The notes under the pieces: generated by a model
Told to the model about the DNA's origin: nothing
Seen by the model: the letters and a program-made list of their open reading frames with translations, nothing else
Database searches by the model: none
In this document: positions 7,186 through 15,339 of the stretch, one piece after another
How positions within the stretch are numbered: the stretch's first letter is position 1
Layout: each line of letters begins with the position of its first letter
NCBI GenBank assembly: GCA_004557805.1
Contig: SFFS01000014.1
Span: 1 to 24,495, forward strand
Direction: 5' to 3'
Origin: Clostridiales bacterium
GTDB taxonomy: Bacteria > Bacillota > Clostridia > Christensenellales > Aristaeellaceae
Length of the DNA stretch: 24,495 nt
Position numbers and translations under genes: made by a program

Positions 7186-8966
7186 TGGGACTTTTGCAAA
7201 AAGCAGTAGCAACCTATGATGCAAACACCAATCTGATCGGCGTGTATCAGGCGGGACGCGACCCGCTTGCACCAATCGGGCATATGCTGACGAACGCAGG
7301 CATTGAGATCACCCTGAATGCAGCGGGCGAGTTTCTGTCAGCGCGGAAAGTTGAAAAATCGGAGCCGAAAATACTGATCCCCGTCACAGAAGACTCCAGC
7401 GGACGAACTAAAGAGCTTGTTGCGCATCCGCTTTGCGACCAACTGAAATATGTCGCGCGCGCCAATGAAAAGGCACATATGCTTTATTTGCAGACGCTGC
7501 GCACGTGGATGGAATCGTCGCATTCGCATCCCTTCCTTCGAGCAGTTTTCTTCTATGCAGAAGGCGGAACCATCCTTGACGATCTGACAAGGGCCGGAAT
7601 CCTGGACTCGTTGAAGTCCTATGATGAAAAGCTGATGGTATGCTGGCGTGTTCACGGTTTTGCGGATGAGGAACCTGCCTGCTGGAAAAACAGAAATCTG
7701 TTTGCCTCATTTGCCGATTATTACCGTGACCGGATTTCGACACGGGACATCGAGTTCTGCATGATCGAAGGCAAAACAGGCCCGGCCGCAGTACAGCATC
7801 CGAAGGGGATTATCCCTGTAAACGGGAAAGCAAAGCTGATCTCCGCCAACGACACGAACGGCTTTACCTATCGTGGGCGCTTCTCGGAAAAATGGCAGGC
7901 AGCGACCGTTGGATACATTGCTTCGCAGAAGGCGCATAATGCCCTCCGCTGGCTGGCATCGGATCAGGGTGTGCGTGAGTTTTCCGGCAACCGTATTTTC
8001 CTGTGCTGGAGCCCGCAGGGCACAGCGCTCCCCAAGCCAATGCGCAGACTGCGCGGCGCGGAGACGACAGCATTGTGGAAGCCGAGCGATTATCAGGAAC
8101 AGCTTAAAGGCACGCTGTTGAGTTATCGGAAAGACCGACAGCTTCATGACACAGATTCTGCAATTCTTGCAAGTTTTGACGCTGCGACGACCGGGCGGCT
8201 CTCCATTACCTATTACAACGAGCTCTCGCTTGGAACTTTTTTGAATCGGATGCAGTCGTGGGACGCGCATTGCTGCTGGTATGCGGGAAAGTATGGCATT
8301 CAAGCGCCGAGTCTGTTCCAAATCGTGGAATGCGCGTTCGGCACACAACGCGGAAATCTTCTGGAAACCGATGATCGAATCCAGAGACAGCATTTGCAGC
8401 GGCTGCTGAACTGCAAAGTGAGCGGCGGTGTGTTCCCGCAGGATATTGTAAAGGCTTTGGCAGAGCGGGCGTCCATGCCGCTGGCCTATGATGAAGCGAT
8501 CTGGCGGCGGATCCTGCACACCGCTTGTTCCGCAATTCAAAAGTATCGATATGACACAAAACAGGGAGGCGACGAAATGGCTTGGGAATTGGACAAGAAG
8601 GACCGCAGTTTTCAGTATGGCCGGCTTCTGGCGGTCATGGATCGTGCGGAGCAGGACTATTATAACAAAACAGAGGAGAGCCGGCAAACGAACGCAATCA
8701 AGTTTATGAGTGAATTCCGTCAGCGACCGTTCTATGTATATGAGCGGGTCAACCGCCATCTGCATCAAGCATATCTGAACCGTATGGAGCCATGGCAGGC
8801 AAACCGGTACGAGCGCCTGACCGGCGAGATCATAGGGATCATACAGGAGTTCCCGGAGGAGGACCTGAACAAACCGCTGTCTGATCTCTATCTGATGGGT
8901 TATGAACTGCAAAGAAATGCGTTTTTCGCAAAAAATGAAACAAACAAAACGGAAGAGGAGGAATAA
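7185..8966 (+). CDS. cas8c: Type I-C Cascade large subunit Cas8c (Csd1)
   Basis: This 593-residue subunit recognises the PAM (TTC in studied I-C systems) and recruits Cas3. The beginning MGLLQKAVATYDAN followed by PLAPIGHM is typical of Csd1, as is the later pattern ALRWLASDQG and the size (about 570-620 residues). An in-frame ATG at 7086 lies inside cas5c without a ribosome binding site. ATG 7185 is supported by GAGGTGA just upstream and by the one-base overlap with the cas5c stop, and is preferred. The C-terminal 129 residues can also be made separately as Cas11c from an internal start at 8577. cas7c follows two bases after the TAA. Confidence 0.94.
   Translation: MGLLQKAVATYDANTNLIGVYQAGRDPLAPIGHMLTNAGIEITLNAAGEFLSARKVEKSEPKILIPVTEDSSGRTKELVAHPLCDQLKYVARANEKAHMLYLQTLRTWMESSHSHPFLRAVFFYAEGGTILDDLTRAGILDSLKSYDEKLMVCWRVHGFADEEPACWKNRNLFASFADYYRDRISTRDIEFCMIEGKTGPAAVQHPKGIIPVNGKAKLISANDTNGFTYRGRFSEKWQAATVGYIASQKAHNALRWLASDQGVREFSGNRIFLCWSPQGTALPKPMRRLRGAETTALWKPSDYQEQLKGTLLSYRKDRQLHDTDSAILASFDAATTGRLSITYYNELSLGTFLNRMQSWDAHCCWYAGKYGIQAPSLFQIVECAFGTQRGNLLETDDRIQRQHLQRLLNCKVSGGVFPQDIVKALAERASMPLAYDEAIWRRILHTACSAIQKYRYDTKQGGDEMAWELDKKDRSFQYGRLLAVMDRAEQDYYNKTEESRQTNAIKFMSEFRQRPFYVYERVNRHLHQAYLNRMEPWQANRYERLTGEIIGIIQEFPEEDLNKPLSDLYLMGYELQRNAFFAKNETNKTEEEE
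8577..8966 (+). CDS. cas11c: Cas11c small subunit, from an internal start inside cas8c
   Basis: Type I-C Cascade needs a small subunit (Cas11c) that studied systems translate from an internal site near the 3' end of cas8c. Here an internal GGGAGG at 8564-8569 stands 7 nt before ATG 8577, which is in frame and is codon 465 of Cas8c. The product would have 129 residues starting MAWELDKKDRSFQYGRLLAV, largely helical and charged. That length and start agree with the described small subunits (about 120-130 residues). Nothing else in cas8c has a site this strong. This is direct sequence evidence of a start combined with established knowledge of the family; expression is not shown. Confidence 0.8.
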   Translation: MAWELDKKDRSFQYGRLLAVMDRAEQDYYNKTEESRQTNAIKFMSEFRQRPFYVYERVNRHLHQAYLNRMEPWQANRYERLTGEIIGIIQEFPEEDLNKPLSDLYLMGYELQRNAFFAKNETNKTEEEE

Positions 8967-8968
8967 AC

Positions 8969-9814
8969 ATGGCAGTATTGGAGCATAAGATCGACTTTTT
9001 GGTACTGGTGTCTGTGACAAAAGCAAACGGAAACGGCGACCCGCTGAACGGCAACCGTCCCAGAGTGGACTATAACGGTATCGGTGAGATTTCCGATGTA
9101 TGCATCAAGCGGAAAATCCGCAATCGGATGCAGGACATGGGACATGCAATCTTCGTGCAGTCGGATGACCGCTGCGACGACGGCTTTAAGAGCCTGAGCG
9201 AGCGAGCGGCAGCCGCAACCAAGGGAATCAAAGAGAAGGATGCCTATGCGCAGACCGCCTGCGAAAAATGGATGGATGTGCGCACCTTCGGGCAGGTATT
9301 TGCGTTTAAGAGCAATGAAAAGAGCGGAGTTTCGGTTGGTGTCCGAGGCCCTGTTTCCATCCATCAGGCAGTCAGCATGTCCCCAATCGAGGTAGAGTCG
9401 CTCCAAATCACCAAGAGCGTCAACGGGGAACCGGGAGAAAAGCGCGCCTCCGACACCATGGGCATGAAACATTTTGTCCGCTTCGGGCTGTACGAGATCA
9501 AGGGCTCTATCAATGTCCAGCTGGCGGAAAAGACGGGCTTTTCGCAGGAGGATGCGCAGGTCGTGAAGGAATGTCTGCGGACGCTGTTTGTAAACGACGC
9601 GTCCTCGGCACGTCCGGAAGGCTCCATGGAGGTTGTAAAGCTCTACTGGTGGCAGCACAGCTGCAAGGACGGTCAGTATTCTTCGGCAAAGGTACATCGC
9701 AGCGTTCACGTTACTGCGAAGGACACTGCTGCAATTCCGAATTGTGCAGAGGACTATACGATCACGCTCGACGAGCTGCCCGGTCTGACGCCAGAGATCA
9801 TTGAAGGAATTTAA
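8969..9814 (+). CDS. cas7c: Type I-C Cascade backbone subunit Cas7c (Csd2)
   Basis: This 281-residue RAMP protein polymerises along the spacer part of the crRNA. Family marks are the N-terminal NGNGDPLNGNRPR (20-32), IKRKIRNRMQD (46-56), DVRTFGQVFAF (103-113), a Gly-rich GVSVGVRGPVS (120-130) and SDTMGMKHFVRFGLY (161-175). AGGAGG in the end of cas8c (8956-8961) precedes ATG 8969. In the standard I-C operon cas4, cas1 and cas2 follow cas7; here only 185 bases separate the TAA from the first repeat. It is the last protein gene of the operon. Confidence 0.96.
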   Translation: MAVLEHKIDFLVLVSVTKANGNGDPLNGNRPRVDYNGIGEISDVCIKRKIRNRMQDMGHAIFVQSDDRCDDGFKSLSERAAAATKGIKEKDAYAQTACEKWMDVRTFGQVFAFKSNEKSGVSVGVRGPVSIHQAVSMSPIEVESLQITKSVNGEPGEKRASDTMGMKHFVRFGLYEIKGSINVQLAEKTGFSQEDAQVVKECLRTLFVNDASSARPEGSMEVVKLYWWQHSCKDGQYSSAKVHRSVHVTAKDTAAIPNCAEDYTITLDELPGLTPEIIEGI

Positions 9815-9999
9815 GCATGTCTTGTTGTGCGAAGCGGAAGTGGTCAGGAAAACCCAGGCCGGTTCGCACCGCAAGATCATGCGCTAAAGTACAGATTTTT
9901 GCGATACAGCATAGATTGCTGCCTCGCATGATCGAATGCAGATAGATCGATTTATCTGCTTTGCATAAATCGATGTGTTAGTTTTCGTGGATTTATGCT
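9815..9999 (+). promoter_or_regulatory. CRISPR leader with nested inverted repeats
   Basis: These 185 bases between cas7c and repeat 1 hold no convincing gene (a 42-codon frame from 9818 has no ribosome binding site). Four perfect inverted repeats are visible. GTGCGAA at 9827-9833 pairs with 9863-9869. GATCATGCG at 9875-9883 pairs with 9925-9933. ATCGATTTAT at 9946-9955 pairs with 9965-9974. GCATAAAT at 9963-9970 pairs with 9991-9998. A further stem (GCAGATA at 9938-9944 with 9953-9959) overlaps the third. The last 75 bases are AT-rich. The position beside the most recently copied repeat type supports this end as the leader. I could not identify a clear -35/-10 pair for the array. Confidence 0.75.
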
Positions 10000-12900
10000 G
10001 TCCTGCCCCGCAAGGGGCAGGTGGATTGAAATGATGCGCCGCGAAGGCGCTTGTCGAGCTGCTTATAGTCCTGCCCCGCAAGGGGCAGGTGGATTGAAAT
10101 CCTTAACGGTCAGCGTACCGGAACCAGTGATCGGTCCTGCCCCGCAAGGGGCAGGTGGATTGAAATCTCCATGCCCGGCGGCGTGTCCCTCCCGCGGCTG
10201 TCCTGCCCCGCAAGGGGCAGGTGGATTGAAATAAGCTGGCCGGGCATAGGCTGTCCGGGCGCGAAGTGTCCTGCCCCGCAAGGGGCAGGTGGATTGAAAT
10301 TATTAGCCGCCGGGGCCGGCGGCCGCTTTGGAAAGTCCTGCCCCGCAAGGGGCAGGTGGATTGAAATTCGTCTTTGATGAGCTTTACGAGCGCGGGCTTA
10401 GTCCTGCCCCGCAAGGGGCAGGTGGATTGAAATCCATCATGAAGGTAAACGCGCCGCTGTCGAGCGTCCTGCCCCGCAAGGGGCAGGTGGATTGAAATAG
10501 CGCGCCGGGCTCAATCCGTAGTTTCATCGGCGTCCTGCCCCGCAAGGGGCAGGTGGATTGAAATGTAATGATCGCATTTGAGGTTGAGGTTCGTGGTCGT
10601 CCTGCCCCGCAAGGGGCAGGTGGATTGAAATAGACGCTCGGCAAGCATCGAGTTGGTAAGCCCGCGTCCTGCCCCGCAAGGGGCAGGTGGATTGAAATCG
10701 ACCGCTCACAATCAAGGAGGTAAAACAGTAATGGTCCTGCCCCGCAAGGGGCAGGTGGATTGAAATTGTGAGATTTAATGGCGTTAACGGCCTCAACGGC
10801 CAGGTCCTGCCCCGCAAGGGGCAGGTGGATTGAAATAGAATAATACTGACGCAATTAACGCAATGCTGAAGTCCTGCCCCGCAAGGGGCAGGTGGATTGA
10901 AATGTGTGGAATTTGATGGAGCGCTCCGTCAGCATCGGTCCTGCCCCGCAAGGGGCAGGTGGATTGAAATAATCGGGTTATAGTCATAATTCTGCGTCGC
11001 TTCGTCCTGCCCCGCAAGGGGCAGGTGGATTGAAATCAACTTGAGCCGAACGAATCGGCAGGAGATGTGCCGTCCTGCCCCGCAAGGGGCAGGTGGATTG
11101 AAATGGCTCAAGTTGGAAAACGGACATCACAGGTTATAGAGTCCTGCCCCGCAAGGGGCAGGTGGATTGAAATAGCCTCAAGCCCGGCTGGCATAGAAAC
11201 GACGGGGAGTCCTGCCCCGCAAGGGGCAGGTGGATTGAAATGCAGAGCGTCAACCGCCCCGGCACGCACGGCACAGTCCTGCCCCGCAAGGGGCAGGTGG
11301 ATTGAAATGAATCCCGCCCGCCCCTCTGGCGCAGAAGCGCCGAGTCCTGCCCCGCACGGGGCAGGTGGATTGAAATGCAAAGCTCCGCGCGGCCTCTCGC
11401 TGCTGCGCGGGTCCTGCCCCGCACGGGGCAGGTGGATTGAAATCGCCCGGCTGAAGCACGGTTTTGCCGTCGGCGCGGTCCTGCCCCGCACGGGGCAGGT
11501 GGATTGAAATGGAATGAACTCTCAGGAGCGCGACGCGTTTGTGGGTCCTGCCCCGCACGGGGCAGGTGGATTGAAATGCAAAAAAAGCATTTGCGCTGGC
11601 ATCCGATGGACTGTCCTGCCCCGCACGGGGCAGGTGGATTGAAATATTGCCCGTTGTAGCAAATATCTTTTGAAGAATATGGTCCTGCCCCGCACGGGGC
11701 AGGTGGATTGAAATAACGCACAGGCCGCAAAGCGTCTGTTCCCAGGTGTCCTGCCCCGCACGGGGCAGGTGGATTGAAATCTGGCATTATCAACGTAATA
11801 GGCGACGGCCTTGGTCCTGCCCCGCACGGGGCAGGTGGATTGAAATAAGAAGCTGTACGACCAGATTAGCAGCGGAGAGGTCCTGCCCCGCACGGGGCAG
11901 GTGGATTGAAATAGTATCAAACATATTCGCAATCTTTCGCAAGTCAGTCCTGCCCCGCACGGGGCAGGTGGATTGAAATCAAATGCTGATCGATCCTGGA
12001 GCGGGCGAAACCGTCCTGCCCCGCACGGGGCAGGTGGATTGAAATCGCGGCGCTGAAACCGCTCGTCACAGCCTGCGTGTCCTGCCCCGCACGGGGCAGG
12101 TGGATTGAAATCGTCATTACGATGCCGAGGCTTTTCAGGCCCTCGGTCCTGCCCCGCACGGGGCAGGTGGATTGAAATCTCGAGCTCCGCCTCGCGCTTC
12201 TGGATCGCTTCGGTCCTGCCCCGCACGGGGCAGGTGGATTGAAATTTCCGCGTGCTCGGTCTCGTTAAAAAGCTCGAAGTCCTGCCCCGCACGGGGCAGG
12301 TGGATTGAAATAGCCACGCCAGCGCGGCCGCATAAGTCGTAAACGTCCTGCCCCGCACGGGGCAGGTGGATTGAAATTTTGTCCGGCGGCAGGCCGATCC
12401 AGTCGCGCCACTGTCCTGCCCCGCACGGGGCAGGTGGATTGAAATGCGGCGGCAGTCGCCGAGAGCAGCGCCTGGAAGAGTCCTGCCCCGCACGGGGCAG
12501 GTGGATTGAAATGTAAACCTCCTGCTTGATGATTTGGCGCGCCGCTGTCCTGCCCCGCACGGGGCAGGTGGATTGAAATCGTTGGAAACGTTGGCAGGGG
12601 CATCCAGTGGGTAAGTCCTGCCCCGCACGGGGCAGGTGGATTGAAATCAACGCTCGAATTCCGCGCGAGTTACATATTCCGGTCCTGCCCCGCACGGGGC
12701 AGGTGGATTGAAATATGGCGGACATATTGAGGCGATAATATGTAAACAGCGTCCTGCCCCGCACGGGGCAGGTGGATTGAAATCTGCTCCGCCTGTTCCG
12801 GCGTGCCCTGCCGCGGCGTCCTGCCCCGCACGGGGCAGGTGGATTGAAATGTGAATTGATCGCGCGCATCGAGCGGCTGGAACGTCCTGCCCCGCACGGG

Positions 12901-13925
12901 GCAGGTGGATTGAAATGGCCTTGCGAATGATCCCCTGCCGCTGAAGCTGATGTCCTGCCCCGCACGGGGCAGGTGGATTGAAATAAGCGAATCTGCGAGC
13001 TGCTCCACATCGATCCGCGTCCTGCCCCGCACGGGGCAGGTGGATTGAAATTCCAAATAATGCAAACGTTTTTTATCTCTCAAACGTCCTGCCCCGCACG
13101 GGGCAGGTGGATTGAAATGTCTCCTTGATGCGCGTGCAAACTATGTCTTCGTGTCCTGCCCCGCACGGGGCAGGTGGATTGAAATGACTTTCCGGGGGAG
13201 ATGGTGCTTTTGCCAGTAATGGTCCTGCCCCGCACGGGGCAGGTGGATTGAAATGTTTTGTAATACTCCGATCCACCGAGGATGATACAGTCCTGCCCCG
13301 CACGGGGCAGGTGGATTGAAATGTTTTTTTTTCTGGCTCGAACGTACATCAAAAGCGGTCCTGCCCCGCACGGGGCAGGTGGATTGAAATATCCAGCACC
13401 GCAAAGCTGAAACGCCCCTTGCCGCTGTCCTGCCCCGCACGGGGCAGGTGGATTGAAATAGCGCGGTCTGCGCAACAGTTACAAAACTCGCGGTGTCCTG
13501 CCCCGCACGGGGCAGGTGGATTGAAATGGGGATAAACTCATCGTAAATTAAAAGCGTAACATCGTCCTGCCCCGCACGGGGCAGGTGGATTGAAATCAAC
13601 GTCCGTCTGCGTAATCCATACTGGGGTTGCCGTCCTGCCCCGCACGGGGCAGGTGGATTGAAATACCGCCGCCGATGTACAGGCCGACGTGCTCCATGTG
13701 TCCTGCCCCGCACGGGGCAGGTGGATTGAAATAGGAGGAACCGGACATGAAGAAAGAGGCCGCCCTGTCCTGCCCCGCACGGGGCAGGTGGATTGAAATA
13801 GGGATTTCGTAGCCGCTCGCGTCAAGATGCGCAAGCGTCCTGCCCCGCACGGGGCAGGTGGATTGAAATAGACGGCGAACCTGTTTTATCACTTCCTTCC
13901 TGCGTCCTGCCCCGCACAGGGCAGG
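10000..13925 (+). CRISPR. Type I-C CRISPR array: 58 full repeats, 58 spacers, one truncated terminal repeat
   Basis: The 33-nt repeat has GT, an 8-bp stem (CCTGCCCC with GGGGCAGG), a four-base loop, and the tail TGGATTGAAAT, which would be the 11-nt crRNA handle after Cas5c cleavage. Repeat 1 is 10000-10032 and repeat 58 is 13837-13869. Spacers measure 32-37 nt, mostly 33-35. Repeats 1-20 (10000-11308) all have loop GCAA. Repeats 21-58 (11344-13869) all have GCAC, and I saw no other variation in full repeats. The last unit (13904-13925) keeps only the first 22 bases, with G to A at position 15, then diverges. No spacer occurs twice and none obviously matches the rest of the window. The tail ends in T rather than the commoner C of I-C repeats (ATTGAAAC). 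Confidence 0.98.
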
Positions 13926-14019
13926 ACATAAGCACTCCCCCGCGGTAACGGCCTGCACTGACAGGCGGCGCTCAAAATAAGGCCGCAGGGCGGCCCCAAA
14001 AACACTGCGCAGCCCTTCT
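13926..14019. other. Array trailer and junction to the truncated sensor gene
   Basis: This stretch holds no gene. GCCTG at 13951-13955 can pair with CAGGC at 13962-13966. GGCCGC at 13981-13986 pairs with GCGGCC at 13990-13995. On the minus strand the second hairpin is followed by TTATTTT (13980 down to 13974), so it resembles an intrinsic terminator for leftward transcription. It could block antisense transcription into the array. On the plus strand it has no T-tract. The coding similarity of the next gene begins abruptly at about 14015-14023. Confidence 0.5.
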
Positions 14020-15339
14020 TTGAAAAATTACGTACCGCAAATCCTTGCGCCGCTTTTCAGCCTGTTCGCCGCGCTTCAGCTGGGGCGGCGCGAGGACGAT
14101 GCGTTCTCTCCCAAGTGGTATCTGATGTTCCTTCCGGCTGCGCTGCTGATCGGCGGCATTCTGACCAACGATCTGCATCAAATGGCCTTCCGCACCCTGC
14201 CGGGCGCTGTGACGCTGGAAGCAGCTTATGTCCACCGATGGGTATATTATCTCGCCATGACATGGACGGTCGGACTGCTGCTGGCGACGGGGCTGACGGT
14301 ATACTGCAAGTGCCGCGTTTCCGAAAGCAGGCGATACGCATGGGCGCCGCTATGCGTGTTTCTGGGCGGATTCGCGTTGTGCGCGCTGAGCTTTGCCAAT
14401 GTATACACCTTTCACAAGATGCCGGAGTGCTTCTGCCTGACGTTCGCGGCGTTCTGGGAGAGCTGTCTGCAGATCGGGCTTCTACCCGCCAACAGCCATT
14501 ACCGCTATTTCTTCTCCGAATCTACCGTCGCCGCACAGATCGTAGATGAGCAGGGTACGCCCGTTTATCGCGCGAAAAACGCGCCCGATCTCACCCCCGG
14601 CCAGCTGGACGCGGCGGCGCGTGGACCTATTCTGCTGAATGCGGACACGCGGCTGCAAAGCGCGCCGGTGCAGGATGGACGCGTATATTGGGTGGAGGAT
14701 ATTTCGAGAATCAACCGAATCCGGGAGCAACTTGCGGAAATCAACGCGCAGCTTGCGGAAGAAAACGAACTGATTCAGGCTGAAAACGCGCTGAAACGGC
14801 AGCGCGCGCAGATCGAAGAAAAGAACCGGCTCATGGACGCAATGATTGCCCTCGTGCAGCCTCAGCTGCTTCAAATCAATCGACTTTTGGAGGAAGAAAG
14901 CGTTCGGAATCTGAAACGAATCTGTCTGCTGGGCGCATACGTTAAACGGCGCGTCAATCTGGCGCTGATCTGCGAAAAGAACGCGGCTGTCCCCGTGGAC
15001 GAGCTGACACACTGTATCCGCGAATCGCTGGCCTGCCTGACGCAGCATGGCGCGGCCTGCGCGCTGCATCAGACAGGAAAAGGCAATGTAAGCAGCCGCG
15101 ATATACAGACCGCCTATGACTTCTTCGAGGATTGTCTGGAAGCCGCGCTGCCCTCGCTCAGCGCGCTGATGGTGCGCGTGGAATGCGGCGAGCGCTTTTC
15201 CATCCGCCTGATGATGGAGGATGCGGCGGGCCTGCCCGATATGGCGCGCTATGCGCAGGCCGGGCCTCCGGCGGTCGACGCATCGGACGGCTCCCTGTGC
15301 GTAACGCTCGCCTTCAGACAGGGAGGCGGCCGCCCATGA
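14020..15339 (+). CDS. Membrane sensor with degenerate kinase-like C terminus, apparently 5'-truncated
   Basis: The frame encodes 439 residues if read from TTG 14020, but there is no ribosome binding site and the frame is open back to 13981. The protein begins in the middle of a membrane region (KNYVPQILAPLFSLFAALQLG). About five helices remain (near 5-20, 34-50, 73-95, 107-128, 137-155). In related sensors with a 7TM-type N-terminal region, a similar 'PQI..PL' helix is preceded by more helices, so roughly 70-100 residues seem lost; this is from memory of the family. A small ligand-type domain (about 160-228), a coiled coil (about 230-275) and a segment RICLLGAYVKRRVNLALI (300-317) follow. 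I see no phosphoacceptor H-box or ATP-binding N/G boxes. It overlaps the histidine kinase gene by ATGA. Confidence 0.6.
   Translation: MKNYVPQILAPLFSLFAALQLGRREDDAFSPKWYLMFLPAALLIGGILTNDLHQMAFRTLPGAVTLEAAYVHRWVYYLAMTWTVGLLLATGLTVYCKCRVSESRRYAWAPLCVFLGGFALCALSFANVYTFHKMPECFCLTFAAFWESCLQIGLLPANSHYRYFFSESTVAAQIVDEQGTPVYRAKNAPDLTPGQLDAAARGPILLNADTRLQSAPVQDGRVYWVEDISRINRIREQLAEINAQLAEENELIQAENALKRQRAQIEEKNRLMDAMIALVQPQLLQINRLLEEESVRNLKRICLLGAYVKRRVNLALICEKNAAVPVDELTHCIRESLACLTQHGAACALHQTGKGNVSSRDIQTAYDFFEDCLEAALPSLSALMVRVECGERFSIRLMMEDAAGLPDMARYAQAGPPAVDASDGSLCVTLAFRQGGGRP

Noticed and set aside
7707..9026. A 439-residue minus-strand frame opposite cas8c.
   Set aside because: Composition and lack of motifs show it is a shadow of cas8c.
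9818..9945. A 42-codon frame just after cas7c, where cas4 would normally begin.
   Set aside because: It has no ribosome binding site, no Cas4 motif, and overlaps the inverted repeats of the leader.
10000..13925. Self-targeting spacers or duplicate spacers.
   Set aside because: Reading all 58 spacers against each other and the window by eye gave no convincing match; a computed search would be decisive.
10063..13958. Many long frames across the array on both strands, up to 368 residues, with repeated peptides such as FNPPAPCGAG, ISIHLPRAGQD and FQSTCPVRGRT.
   Set aside because: They are translations of the CRISPR repeat in three frames with spacers between, have no ribosome binding sites and are a known source of false proteins.
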